From the NCBI RefSeq assembly GCF_013426895.1, contig NZ_AP023175.1, positions 930,001-994,000 of the forward strand: a DNA stretch of 64,000 nt, read 5' to 3'. Below, piece by piece: positions 1 to 8,118 of the stretch. The DNA is from Paraburkholderia largidicola (lineage in GTDB: Bacteria; Pseudomonadota; Gammaproteobacteria; Burkholderiales; Burkholderiaceae). The translations under genes and the position numbers were made by a program. Position 1 is the stretch's first letter. The number at the start of each line of letters is the position of its first letter. Below the pieces are notes generated by a model, which was not told where the DNA came from, ran no database searches, and saw nothing but the letters and a program-made list of their open reading frames with translations.

Positions 1-293
1 ACAACTGCGCGTTGAACAGATTTCTTGCGCGCTGGCCAGAGCACCTTTTGCCGCACCCGGCAGCCCCGAGCATTCTACGGCGCGCACGGCATTTGATTGC
101 ACTCCTGGCGCGCAACAATCCATCTCGCACCAAGCAATACTCGACGTGGCGACAAGGCTTTTCACCGACAGACAAATGAAAGTAAGCGCACCGGCAGCAA
201 CAATGTTTTGCTTCTACATGGGGCGCCAAATGCATTTGCGTCTGAGATACTGATTTCGTGTTTAGCTTCCCCTGCAAACACAATGCTGTCTTG
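1..293. other. Left-edge stretch with no recognised gene
   Basis: I find no convincing coding region, tRNA or tmRNA here. An open frame runs from about position 97 into the next gene, but its first 84 codons lack a ribosome site and do not look like protein sequence of this genome. The stretch ends in a strong intrinsic terminator, so it may be the 3' part of an upstream transcript or a small RNA. No good sigma-70 promoter was found by eye. Confidence 0.5.
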
Positions 294-323
294 GACCCGC
301 CATCAAAACGGCGGGTCTTTTTT
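294..323 (+). terminator. Rho-independent terminator just upstream of a start codon
   Basis: A perfect 8-bp stem (GACCCGCC / GGCGGGTC) with an 8-nt loop is followed by six T residues. It lies only 25 bp before the ATG of the following gene. It either ends a transcript from the left or works as an attenuator in that gene's leader. Confidence 0.85.
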
Positions 324-348
324 AAAGTCAGACACAGGAATAACCAAA

Positions 349-750
349 ATGAACATGAACATCGACACGCTCTTTCCCGCGACCGAAGAAGCCGACGACA
401 TCGTTGTCACGGCGCTGAACCACCAGGACATCGTGCTGGCGATGTCGGCCGCACTCGCCTCGGAAAAAGTCGCCGTGCTGCACATGCTGTATCCGCGCAC
501 GGACGCGCGCACGCACCGCAGCCTCGATGAACTGGTCGACCGTCTGCATGGACATGGCCTGCATCAGGTCGCGCGGCTCGTTTCGCAGGAAGCGCACTAT
601 CTCGTGTTCAAGGAACCGGCCAAGGCGTGGAAGGCATTCAATGAAATCCGCCACGACTCGCTCGCGATCGGCGTGCATCTGTACTACTGCGGCCTGATCG
701 GTGAAGGCGCCGAGCGCGCGCTCGACATCGACGCGCACGCCAAGGACTGA
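349..750 (+). CDS. Small conserved-type hypothetical protein (133 aa)
   Basis: Function not recognised. The start is set by an AGGA ribosome site about 10 nt upstream of the second in-frame methionine cluster (MNMNID); the longer frame runs back through the terminator and is unlikely. The protein is acidic and soluble, with no signal peptide or membrane segment. It contains a single Cys late in the chain (YYCGL) and several helical stretches rich in His and Arg in the middle. Codon use matches the neighbours. It stands alone, convergent with the hydrolase on the other strand and only 15 bp from it. The intrinsic terminator just before the start suggests either its own promoter between terminator and ATG, or read-through control. 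Confidence 0.7.
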   Translation: MNMNIDTLFPATEEADDIVVTALNHQDIVLAMSAALASEKVAVLHMLYPRTDARTHRSLDELVDRLHGHGLHQVARLVSQEAHYLVFKEPAKAWKAFNEIRHDSLAIGVHLYYCGLIGEGAERALDIDAHAKD

Positions 751-765
751 CGCTTTACAAGAGGC

Positions 766-1617
766 TCAACGCGTGCCTTGAATGAACGCGTCGACGAAAC
801 GGTTGAAGGCGGCGGGATGCGCGAGGTTCATGCCATGCGATGCGCCCATCACCGTTTCGCGCCGCGCATCGGGCAACCATGACGCGAGCGTTTCGGCCGC
901 ACGCCGGAACATCAGCGGACTCTTCTCGCCGTCGATCAGCAGCACCGGGCACTTCACATCATTCGCGCTGTCGGGTGTATAAGCCGGCAGCGGATCGCGG
1001 AACTGGCGCGCGAGCGTATGCGCGTTATCCGTCGCCATGCGCCGGAAGCCCGGCGTGCTCTTCGCCCAGAAACCCGGGCGGCTCACGGAATCGACGAACA
1101 GTTGCAGGCCCGCGTCGACCTCGCCCTCTTCGATCAGTAGCGCGGCACGCGCGCGCAACGCGTTGACCGTCTCCGGCAAGCTCGCGGGTGCGCGCCCCGC
1201 AATCTGCAACGGCCCGCCGGGATCGGCGAGCGTCAGTGTCTTCACATGCTGGCCATGACGCCGCGCGAAGTGATACGCGACACAGCCGCCGCGCGAATGA
1301 CCCACGACATGCGCAGGTCCCGCGCCAAAGCGCTCGATGAATTGCGCGACTTCATCCGCATGATTGCTCCAGCTGAACGGGATCGTGGCAGGCGTATCGA
1401 CAGCCGGCCAGTAATGCGTGAGGCTCACGGCCACGCATCGAAAACGCTTCGACAAACCCGCGAGTTGCGGCTCCCAGTAGCGGTAATCGCACAGCGAGCC
1501 ATGCACGAAAAGCAGCAGTTCGCCTTCGCCCTGTTCGACGTACGGCATGCGCAAGCCGTTGGGCAGTTCGATGGAAAGTGCGGATGAAGCGGAAGTCTGA
1601 TTCACTGAAAGAGGCAA
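766..1617 (-). CDS. Alpha/beta-fold hydrolase (283 aa)
   Basis: A cytosolic serine hydrolase of the alpha/beta superfamily; the substrate cannot be told. The catalytic triad is visible: Ser108 in the nucleophile elbow GHSRGG, Asp229 in LLIDG, and His261 in GASHGM. The oxyanion-hole strand LLLFVHG is near residue 34-40. Length and motif spacing fit esterase, haloperoxidase-like or lactonase members. The start is uncertain: the longest frame begins with TTG without a clear ribosome site, GTG four codons later is equally possible, and the conserved domain begins near residue 15. It is a single gene, tail-to-tail with the small protein on its left, and no operon partner suggests a pathway. Confidence 0.85.
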   Translation of the reverse strand: MPLSVNQTSASSALSIELPNGLRMPYVEQGEGELLLFVHGSLCDYRYWEPQLAGLSKRFRCVAVSLTHYWPAVDTPATIPFSWSNHADEVAQFIERFGAGPAHVVGHSRGGCVAYHFARRHGQHVKTLTLADPGGPLQIAGRAPASLPETVNALRARAALLIEEGEVDAGLQLFVDSVSRPGFWAKSTPGFRRMATDNAHTLARQFRDPLPAYTPDSANDVKCPVLLIDGEKSPLMFRRAAETLASWLPDARRETVMGASHGMNLAHPAAFNRFVDAFIQGTR

Positions 1618-1732
1618 ATGAAAAGGCGCGCATTATGCACGATATGCGCGCCGTAAAAGCCTCATTGTCACATGACGCCGGCACAAACGCGCGCCACGGA
1701 AAGCGCGCTGTAAGCAATGTCAAACGATTGCG

Positions 1733-2785
1733 TCAGTCGTACGCGCCCATATCGAGCAGCCCTGCACTCGCCGCCGCACCGGCACCGCGCACGGCGCACG
1801 TGAGCGGCTCGTCGGCGACGCGCACCTCGAGACCCAGCTCGTTGCTGAAATAGCGCGCGAGATTGCCGAGCAGCGCGCCGCCGCCCGTCAGCACGATGCC
1901 TGCGTCCGCGATATCGGTGACGAGTTCGGGCGGCGCGTTTTCGAGCGCGGCCTTCACGGCGATCAGCACCTGGCGCAGCGGCGCGGCGATGGCGTCGACC
2001 ACATCCTGCGTCGACAGTTCGACCGTGCGCGGCAGGCCGTCGTCGACGCCGCGCCCCGTTGCGCGCATCGTATCCGGCGGCACGACGGCGAGCGCCGAGC
2101 CGATGGTCTTCTTCACGTGCTCGGCCGTCTGCTCGCCGAGCAGCACGCCGAAGTTGTTGCGCACGTGCTTGATGATGGCGGCATCGAACTGGTCGCCGCC
2201 GATGCGAATCGAGCCGTTGTACGCCGTGCCCCCCAGCGCGATCACGCCGATTTCCGTCGTGCCCCCGCCGATATCGACCACCATCGAGCCCGTTGCCGAC
2301 GACACCGGCAAACCCGCACCAACGGCCGACGCGAGCGACTCGTCGATCAGGTTGACCTTCCATGCGCCTGCCGCAGCAGCCGCCTCGCGGATCGCGCGGC
2401 GCTCCACCTGGGTCGCGCCGGACGGCACGCAGATCGTGAACGCGGCGCGGCGCGCGAAGAACGGACGCGGACGCGCCATATCGACGAACTGCCGGATCAT
2501 GTGCTCGGCGGCGGGGAAATTGGCGATCACGCCGTGGCGCATCGGCCGCACCGCTTCGAGGTTGACGGGCACGCGACCGAGCATCTGCTTGGCCTCGCTC
2601 CCGACCAGCGCGACGCGCTTGCGTCCCGGCGTCTCGTGCTTGTCGAAGCAGACCACGGAGGGTTCGTTGAGCACAATGCCGCCGTCGTCGGTATAGATCA
2701 GCGTATTGGCAGTGCCGAGATCGACCGCCACGGACGAGCGGAAAAGGCGTCCAAACAGCGATGACTGCGCATTCGATCTGGCCAT
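1733..2785 (-). CDS. mreB: Actin-like MreB paralogue (350 aa)
   Basis: A bacterial actin that binds ATP and polymerises under the membrane to guide cell-wall synthesis. Visible nucleotide-binding motifs are phosphate 1 VDLGTANT (residues 21-28), phosphate 2 DIGGGTTE (171-178) and the adenosine motif LTGGGALL (299-306). Length is normal for the family (about 345 residues). The basic, hydrophobic first 18 residues (LFGRLFRSS) could anchor the protein to the membrane. There is no mreC, mreD, pbp2 or rodA alongside, so this is probably a second, stand-alone copy; the canonical gene usually heads mreBCD elsewhere. An AAGAG sequence upstream of ATG supports the start. The isolated context suggests a specialised or conditional role. 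Confidence 0.88.
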   Translation of the reverse strand: MARSNAQSSLFGRLFRSSVAVDLGTANTLIYTDDGGIVLNEPSVVCFDKHETPGRKRVALVGSEAKQMLGRVPVNLEAVRPMRHGVIANFPAAEHMIRQFVDMARPRPFFARRAAFTICVPSGATQVERRAIREAAAAAGAWKVNLIDESLASAVGAGLPVSSATGSMVVDIGGGTTEIGVIALGGTAYNGSIRIGGDQFDAAIIKHVRNNFGVLLGEQTAEHVKKTIGSALAVVPPDTMRATGRGVDDGLPRTVELSTQDVVDAIAAPLRQVLIAVKAALENAPPELVTDIADAGIVLTGGGALLGNLARYFSNELGLEVRVADEPLTCAVRGAGAAASAGLLDMGAYD

Positions 2786-2950
2786 GTTCAGGCTCTTTTG
2801 AAAGAAGTGAGCTGCGTATGCTGCAGCGGAAATGTCAAACGTACAGCGCAGCCATGCTGCGCGTGCGTTCCTCGGAAACTTTTTCCGGGTATTGATCGCA
2901 TATCGGCAGATGCCCGGCGAACTTTAGGAGAATGAACTCGAAAACGTCTT

Positions 2951-2972
2951 ACGGCCGCTTACAGGCGGCCGT
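2951..2972 (-). terminator. Hairpin after the carboxylesterase gene
   Basis: A perfect 8-bp inverted repeat (ACGGCCGC / GCGGCCGT) with a 6-nt loop lies about 38 bp beyond the stop of the leftward esterase gene. In the leftward direction it is followed by AAGACGTTTT, a weak T-tract. It probably ends esterase transcription before the mreB promoter region. Confidence 0.55.
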
Positions 2973-3009
2973 TTCGACGTATCACGCAGAGGATTGGAAT
3001 GCGAAGGAC

Positions 3010-3669
3010 TTAGCGGCGGGCGAGCGGCGCAAGCGCGCGCACGAGGGCCTCGCGGCCCAGTGCGACGCCTTCGCCGGAAATCGTGTGGCCGACGCCCGGC
3101 AGTGCGAACGCTTCGACGTCGAAGCCCGCGTCGTGCAGCGCGATCGCGGCACGCTCGGTTTCATCGACGGAGATGACGGCGTCGTCTTCGCCATGGATCA
3201 GCGTCACAGGCGTGGCGCTCGTCGCGGTAACCGGCGACGCGAGCCGCCCCGAGAACGCGACCACGACGGCTGCGCCCTGTGGATTCGTCGCCACGTGATG
3301 CAGCGACATCATCGAGCCTTGCGAGAAACCGACCAGCGCCAGTTGCCCGTAGCCGAGGCCCTGATGCGCAAGCTCCGCGTCGAGCATCTTGTGTAGCGCG
3401 GGCCAGGCGGCCGTGACGCGTCCCGTGCGGTTCTGCTCATCGACATTGCGCAGGCTGAACCACTGACGCCCGCCGAAGCCGCCGTCGAACGGCTCGCTGC
3501 CGTCGAGCGACGTGAAGGCCGCCTGCGGCAGCGCTTCGCGCCAGATGTCCGCGAGCGGCACGAGGTCCTGAGCATTGCTGCCGACGCCATGCAGCAGCAC
3601 GACCAGCGAGGTCGCCGGTCCTTCGGCGGGTGCGAGCCGCCAGCCGTTGTCGAATTGTTCCCAGGCCAT
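3010..3669 (-). CDS. Phospholipase/carboxylesterase family protein (219 aa)
   Basis: A small serine esterase of the lysophospholipase/carboxylesterase-2 family (YpfH-like), probably cleaving short acyl esters in the cytosol. The triad is Ser116 in GFSQGS, Asp163 in HGEDDAV and His195 in GVGHT; the first strand carries LLHGVGSNAQDL. Length fits the family (about 220 residues). I chose the internal ATG because AAAGGATG lies 8-9 nt upstream of it; the longest frame would add 14 residues without a ribosome site. It is transcribed away from the divergent DHA2 transporter, with roughly 320 bp between them, and has no evident operon partner. Confidence 0.85.
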   Translation of the reverse strand: MAWEQFDNGWRLAPAEGPATSLVVLLHGVGSNAQDLVPLADIWREALPQAAFTSLDGSEPFDGGFGGRQWFSLRNVDEQNRTGRVTAAWPALHKMLDAELAHQGLGYGQLALVGFSQGSMMSLHHVATNPQGAAVVVAFSGRLASPVTATSATPVTLIHGEDDAVISVDETERAAIALHDAGFDVEAFALPGVGHTISGEGVALGREALVRALAPLARR

Positions 3670-3987
3670 CGCCTTCATCCTTTCATATTGCGCGGCGCAC
3701 ACCGCGGGCACTGCACCGCTGCCGTGTCACGCATGTCACGCGCAGGCGGGAGCATACGACGCGTCCCGCAATCTTGCGTGGATTTCACGCAAAACGTCGG
3801 TGGCGCCCAACACCTGATATCGGCGCGCGACGCGGCACTGGACAACACATTTCTGATTCGCTCTCCGCCTGCGTCTGTGCACGTGGCCGATGCCGTTCGG
3901 CGCTTGCGACTATCATCGGCATGTTGCGCCGCGCGAGCATGCCACGCAACGCATGTCGCGCGACACCTCTTCACCGACGGAGCCTGC
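3670..3987. other. Divergent intergenic region, esterase / DHA2 transporter
   Basis: A non-coding stretch holding the promoters of two divergent genes. I see no strong -35/-10 pair or operator palindrome by eye. Frames crossing it are extensions of the flanking genes and lack ribosome sites. Confidence 0.5.
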
Positions 3988-5592
3988 TTGAGCGAACCGA
4001 ACCAACCCGACGCGTCGTCCGCCCCTTCGAAGCCCGCCGGGCCGCCGGGCCCGCCCGCACAGCCGCCGCTGCAGGGCGGGCAGCTGGCGCTCGCGACCTT
4101 CGCCGTCGCGCTTGCGACCTTCATGAACGTGCTGGACACCTCGATCGCCAACGTTGCGATTCCAACCATCTCGGGCAACCTCGGCGTCTCCGTCGATGAA
4201 GGCACGTGGGTCATCACCGTGTTCGCTGCGTCGAACGCCGTGTCGATTCCGCTGACGGGCTGGTTCACGCAGCGCTTCGGGCAGATCAAGCTGTTCGTCG
4301 GCGCGATTCTCGGCTTTGTGATCGCATCGTGGCTGTGCGGCGTCGCGCCGTCGCTGCCCATTCTGCTGTTTGCGCGCGTATTGCAGGGCGTGGTCGCGGG
4401 TCCGCTGATTCCGCTGTCGCAAGCCATTCTGCTCAGCTCATGGCCGAAGGCGAAATCGTCGACGGCGCTCGCGTTATGGGCGATGACGGCGACCGTCGGC
4501 CCGATCGCGGGCCCCGCGCTCGGCGGCTGGATCACGGATAGTTACTCGTGGTCGTGGATCTTCTACATCAACATTCCCGTCGGCATTTTCGCGGCGGGCG
4601 TCACGTGGATGATCTACCGCACGCGCGAAACGCCGACCCGCAAGCTGCCCATCGACATTGTCGGCCTCGGCCTGCTCATCACGTGGGTCGCGTCGCTGCA
4701 GATCATGCTCGACAAGGGCAAGGATCTTGACTGGTTCGGCTCGCCCGTGATCGTCGCGCTCGCGGTCACGGCCGTCATCAGCTTCGCGTTTTTCCTGGTC
4801 TGGGAACTGACGGAGCCGAACCCGATCGTCGATTTGCGGCTCTTCACGCAGCGCAACTTCCTCGGCGGGACGATCGCGATTTCGGTCGCGTATGGCGTGT
4901 TCTTCGGCAACCTCGTGCTGTTGCCGCAATGGATGCAGGAATACCTGAACTACCGTTCCGTCGACGCGGGTCTCGTCACCGCGCCGCTCGGCATCTTCGC
5001 GGTGATCCTCGCGCCCGTGATGGGCCGCGTGCTGCCGCGCTCGGACGCGCGCATCATCGCGACGCTCGCCTTCGTCGGCTTCGCGATCGTGTTCTTCATG
5101 CGCTCGAACTACGTCGTCGAGATCGACACGTGGCATCTGGTGCTGCCCACCTTGCTGCAAGGCATTCCGATGGCGATGTTCTTCGTGCCGCTGACGGCCA
5201 TCATTCTGTCCGGGCAACCTGGGCCGAAGGTGCCGGCGGCGGCGGGTCTGTCGAACTTCGTGCGCGTGTTTTGCGGCGCAGTCGGCACGTCGATCGCGGG
5301 CACCGCGTGGAACAGCCGCACGATCCTGCATCACGAGCGCCTGACCGAGCAGGCCAACGCGAACAATCCCGTCTTCGCGCAGCAGATCGACAACACGCAG
5401 ACGCTGCTGCACGTCAGCCCATCGACGTCGAATGCACTGTTCGATTTCACCGTGAACACGCAGGCCGCAATGATGGGGCTGAACGACATCTTCTATGCGT
5501 CGGCGATCATCTTCGTGCTGATCATTCCGCTCATCTGGATCACGCGCCCCGCGCGCGGCGGCGGTGGCGCGGATGCGTCGGGCGCGCATTGA
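3988..5592 (+). CDS. DHA2-family MFS multidrug exporter, EmrB/QacA type (534 aa)
   Basis: A proton-driven drug or metabolite exporter of the inner membrane with about 14 predicted transmembrane helices. After a Pro-rich cytosolic tail (residues 1-30) come the family signature LDTSIANVAIP in helix 1, motif A-like GWFTQRFGQIKLF, and motif C GPIAGPALGGWI in helix 5. The length of 534 residues fits EmrB (about 510-530). The start is TTG, chosen because GGAG lies 5 nt upstream; the much longer open frame before it has no ribosome site and lies in the divergent promoter region. No EmrA-type membrane-fusion gene or TolC partner adjoins. The next gene is an AraC-type regulator on the other strand, convergent, which may or may not control it. 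Confidence 0.9.
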   Translation: MSEPNQPDASSAPSKPAGPPGPPAQPPLQGGQLALATFAVALATFMNVLDTSIANVAIPTISGNLGVSVDEGTWVITVFAASNAVSIPLTGWFTQRFGQIKLFVGAILGFVIASWLCGVAPSLPILLFARVLQGVVAGPLIPLSQAILLSSWPKAKSSTALALWAMTATVGPIAGPALGGWITDSYSWSWIFYINIPVGIFAAGVTWMIYRTRETPTRKLPIDIVGLGLLITWVASLQIMLDKGKDLDWFGSPVIVALAVTAVISFAFFLVWELTEPNPIVDLRLFTQRNFLGGTIAISVAYGVFFGNLVLLPQWMQEYLNYRSVDAGLVTAPLGIFAVILAPVMGRVLPRSDARIIATLAFVGFAIVFFMRSNYVVEIDTWHLVLPTLLQGIPMAMFFVPLTAIILSGQPGPKVPAAAGLSNFVRVFCGAVGTSIAGTAWNSRTILHHERLTEQANANNPVFAQQIDNTQTLLHVSPSTSNALFDFTVNTQAAMMGLNDIFYASAIIFVLIIPLIWITRPARGGGGADASGAH

Positions 5593-5636
5593 GGCCGATG
5601 TCAGCCGACAACGACCGTGTTGCGTGAGCCCTGACG

Positions 5637-6392
5637 CTAGCGGAAAAAGCGCGCGGGCGTCTCGCCCAGCGCGTCCTTGAACACCGCGATAAACGACGAC
5701 ACGTCGCTATAGCCGACCTCGAGCGCCACCTGCGTGACGCTCGCGCCTGAGCCGAGGCGCATCAGCGCCGTCAACAGGCGTAGTTGCTGGCGCCATTGGC
5801 CGAACGTCAGCTCTGTTTCCTTCGAGAAAAGTCGCGCCGCCGTGCGGGCGGTGATCGACGCCTGCTCAGCGAAATCGTCGAGCACGCCGGCGCGCGCCGG
5901 GTCGGCAGCGAGCGCATCGGCGATATGCCGCGCGCGCAGATCGCGCGGATAAATCAGCGACAGCGCCACCTCCGTCAGCCGCGGCACGCGGTCGGCGATC
6001 ACGGCCAGCAGGCGCAACTGCTCGGCATCGGCGGGCGCGCTCGCGTCGAATTGGGACGCCGCGCCGAGCAACTCGTCCATCAGACCGTTCACGGCCATGA
6101 CGCAACAGCGCGCGGGCATGGACAACGCGTCTTCGTCGGCGTACAGGATGCGCAGCACGACAGGCGCCGCCGACGACATCCTGTGCAACACGCCCGGCAG
6201 CATCCAGACAGCGTGATGCGAGGGCGCGACCCACAGCCCGTTCTCCGTATGCACGGCCAGCACGCCTTCCGTCACTTGCACGAACTGCGCGCGGCGCATG
6301 CTGCGCCATGGCTGATCGAGCGCGTCGTGACGCACAGCCAGCACGAAAGCCGAACGCGCGACAGAATCGGGATCGAGGGGACCGGCATTCAT
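5637..6392 (-). CDS. AraC-family transcriptional regulator with cupin domain (251 aa)
   Basis: A DNA-binding regulator. Residues about 25-90 form an AraC-ligand/cupin barrel (VTEGVLAVHT, then a proline- and His-containing PGVLHRM), and residues about 160-250 the double helix-turn-helix of the AraC/XylS type, including a second helix with VALEVGYSDVSSFIAVFK and the terminal GETPARFFR. Size and layout match the short cupin-AraC group that often controls efflux or detoxification genes. It is convergent with the DHA2 pump, 44 bp away. The effector is unknown. Confidence 0.88.
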   Translation of the reverse strand: MNAGPLDPDSVARSAFVLAVRHDALDQPWRSMRRAQFVQVTEGVLAVHTENGLWVAPSHHAVWMLPGVLHRMSSAAPVVLRILYADEDALSMPARCCVMAVNGLMDELLGAASQFDASAPADAEQLRLLAVIADRVPRLTEVALSLIYPRDLRARHIADALAADPARAGVLDDFAEQASITARTAARLFSKETELTFGQWRQQLRLLTALMRLGSGASVTQVALEVGYSDVSSFIAVFKDALGETPARFFR

Positions 6393-6785
6393 TGATGTGT
6401 CCGTTTAGCCCTGTTTGGGGACCGGAACCCATCAAGGCTAGCATGCGGCGGGCGTGCATGCTTCATCGCAGTGCAACGCGACGTTCCCGGGCAAATAGGG
6501 AGAAACGTCAAAGTCTGCGGGGGGAAATTGAACGGAAGGCCGCTATCCCTGTTGAAGGCTCATGCATGAGACAGGGTTAAGGTTCGCAGCAGCAACTCCG
6601 ATCTCTGAGACTGCATCGATTCCAGCTGCGCAAAGACGAACCGACTCAGAAACGCGGCTGCTCCGGCAGCAAAGTGTGGAATCAGACGCGCGTGCCGTAG
6701 CGCGCGCCTCCAGGCCAGGCCGTCAACAATCGATCCTGCCGTCCACCGGCTCGTCGGCATAGCCCAATGTCATCATCGCGGCAAG
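6393..6785. other. 393-bp intergenic region with no recognised feature
   Basis: It lies upstream of the AraC regulator and downstream of a small exported-protein gene. Short open frames on both strands lack ribosome sites and family features. The AraC promoter should lie at the left end, but no clear consensus is visible. Confidence 0.5.
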
Positions 6786-7070
6786 TTACGAGCCGAAATA
6801 CACCGGCTTCATTCCATCATTCGCGTCCGGGCGGATCGAGCCTTCGATCTTGTGCCCAACGCGGGCAACCGCGTTGCGGAACGAACGCAATTCGTGACGG
6901 GTGCCCGACGCCGTGCTGCCATCGGCAACGCCACCCGCGTCGGCCGCGGCAGCGTTCGTCTGCACGATCTGAGCATTGGCAGGCGCAGCTTCCTCGCTGG
7001 ATTGGGCGAACGACGACACAGCCGGAATTGCGAGGGCAGCAGCAACAACAAGCGATTGAACGAGTTTCAT
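6786..7070 (-). CDS. Small exported protein of unknown function (94 aa)
   Basis: Not recognised. Residues 1-23 are a clear Sec signal peptide (MKLVQSLVVAAALAIPAVSS, cleavage after SFAQ or SFA), much like that of DUF4148 proteins common in Burkholderia, but the mature part lacks the DUF4148 core. The mature region is Ala/Ser-rich and then ends with a basic segment (RHELRSFRNAVARVGHKIEGS). I chose the start after GGAGGTAGGA, a strong ribosome site 5-10 nt upstream; a longer frame adds 11 residues without support. Probably periplasmic. The gene is divergent from the yqjI-like repressor, with a shared 227-bp regulatory region. Confidence 0.7.
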   Translation of the reverse strand: MKLVQSLVVAAALAIPAVSSFAQSSEEAAPANAQIVQTNAAAADAGGVADGSTASGTRHELRSFRNAVARVGHKIEGSIRPDANDGMKPVYFGS

Positions 7071-7235
7071 GATTCCTACCTCCAGGCTTTGATATCTCCG
7101 CAAACACCCGTTTGCGTTTCAGTGCTTGCAGTGTAGGCCGGACGACTTGCGCAATTAAGCCGTTGCAGAACAATTGAATGTTGTTGGAATAGGTACAAAC
7201 CCTAAGTCGCAATGAAGATTTGATCGAGATTTGTC

Positions 7236-7280
7236 TTGACGAACTATCTTTAGATATATATCTTACGATACATCTTAAGA
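7236..7280 (+). promoter_or_regulatory. Promoter with palindromic operator for the PadR/YqjI-like gene
   Basis: A sigma-70-like promoter (TTGACG, 17 bp, TATCTT) is overlapped by a perfect 12-bp palindrome AGATATATATCT (7252-7263), with a second 8-bp palindrome TCTTAAGA (7273-7280) a little downstream. The AT-rich block stands out sharply in GC-rich DNA. Position over the -10 and start region suggests autorepression by the PadR protein encoded next. Confidence 0.6.
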
Positions 7281-7297
7281 CACTCGGAGATGCCAAC

Positions 7298-8083
7298 ATG
7301 CGTCATCACCACCACCGCTTTTCCCGTGACTTCGCCCGCGGCGCCGACTTTGCCCGCGACCCTTCGTTCTTCGGCTTTTACGAACGCTTCCAGATGTTCA
7401 GAGACGCAATCGGCCGCCACCCACGCGGCGGCGGCGGCCGGCATGGCGGCCCGTTCGGCGGCGGTGCGGGTGGTCCGTTCGGAGGCGGCTTCGGCGGAGG
7501 ATTCGGCGGCGAGGGCGACGGCTTCCCGCGCGGCCGCAAGTTCACGTCCGACGATCTGCAACTGCTGCTGCTCGCGCTGATCGACGAACAGCCGCGTCAC
7601 GGCTACGAGCTGATCAAGGCGCTCGAAGCACGCTCGAACGGCTTCTACACGCCGAGTCCCGGCATGGTCTACCCGGCGCTCACCTATCTGGAAGAGCTCG
7701 GCTATGTGACCGTGCAACTCGAAGGCAACCGCAAGCGCTACTCGCTCGCCGACGCGGGCCGCGAATACCTCGCCGGCAACCGCGAGCGCGCAGACCTGAT
7801 GCTCGCCAAGCTCTCGCATATCGCCCGCAAGATGGACTCCGTGCGCCGCGCGTTCGCGGGCGAAGGCCAACCGGGTGAAGCAGGCGACGACGCGAGCGAA
7901 TACGGCGGCTGGCTGCCCGAATTCGTGCAGGCGCGCCGCGCGCTGAAACATGCGCTGCTGCTGCGCGACAACGCATCGCCAGACGAGCAGCGGCGCATCG
8001 CGGCGATCCTCGCACGCGCCACGGCCGACATCGAAAGCAAACCGCGCGAAAACGGCGGCAAGACGTCGGGCGAACCTGCTTGA
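7298..8083 (+). CDS. PadR-family repressor, YqjI-like (261 aa)
   Basis: A winged-helix repressor. Residues 1-85 are a low-complexity head with a His cluster (MRHHHH) and long Gly/Phe/His repeats; residues about 88-165 are the PadR domain (LLLALIDEQPRHGYELIKAL, then SPGMVYPALTYLEELGYV); a helical dimerisation tail follows. E. coli YqjI has the same plan (a His-rich head before PadR), senses nickel or iron and represses yqjH. Here too the next gene is a YqjH-like ferric reductase, now co-directional. The start was chosen at the ATG after CGGAG; earlier codons lie within the operator. The metal-sensing role is inferred from homology and neighbourhood. Confidence 0.82.
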   Translation: MRHHHHRFSRDFARGADFARDPSFFGFYERFQMFRDAIGRHPRGGGGRHGGPFGGGAGGPFGGGFGGGFGGEGDGFPRGRKFTSDDLQLLLLALIDEQPRHGYELIKALEARSNGFYTPSPGMVYPALTYLEELGYVTVQLEGNRKRYSLADAGREYLAGNRERADLMLAKLSHIARKMDSVRRAFAGEGQPGEAGDDASEYGGWLPEFVQARRALKHALLLRDNASPDEQRRIAAILARATADIESKPRENGGKTSGEPA

Positions 8084-8118
8084 AGCAGCCGACCCCAACG
8101 ACATTGAGAGAACATCCT

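Noticed and set aside
1..293. tRNA or tmRNA ending at the terminator
   Set aside because: No CCA end, T-loop sequence or acceptor stem could be found.
4474..5589. Long open frame on the minus strand under the DHA2 transporter gene
   Set aside because: High GC in third positions of the real gene keeps the opposite frame open. The translation is Arg/Asp/His-rich low complexity, with no family features, and the plus-strand gene is unambiguous.
6562..6762. Small frames on both strands in the gap after the AraC gene
   Set aside because: No ribosome sites, no family features, and overlapping frames on opposite strands of similar length.
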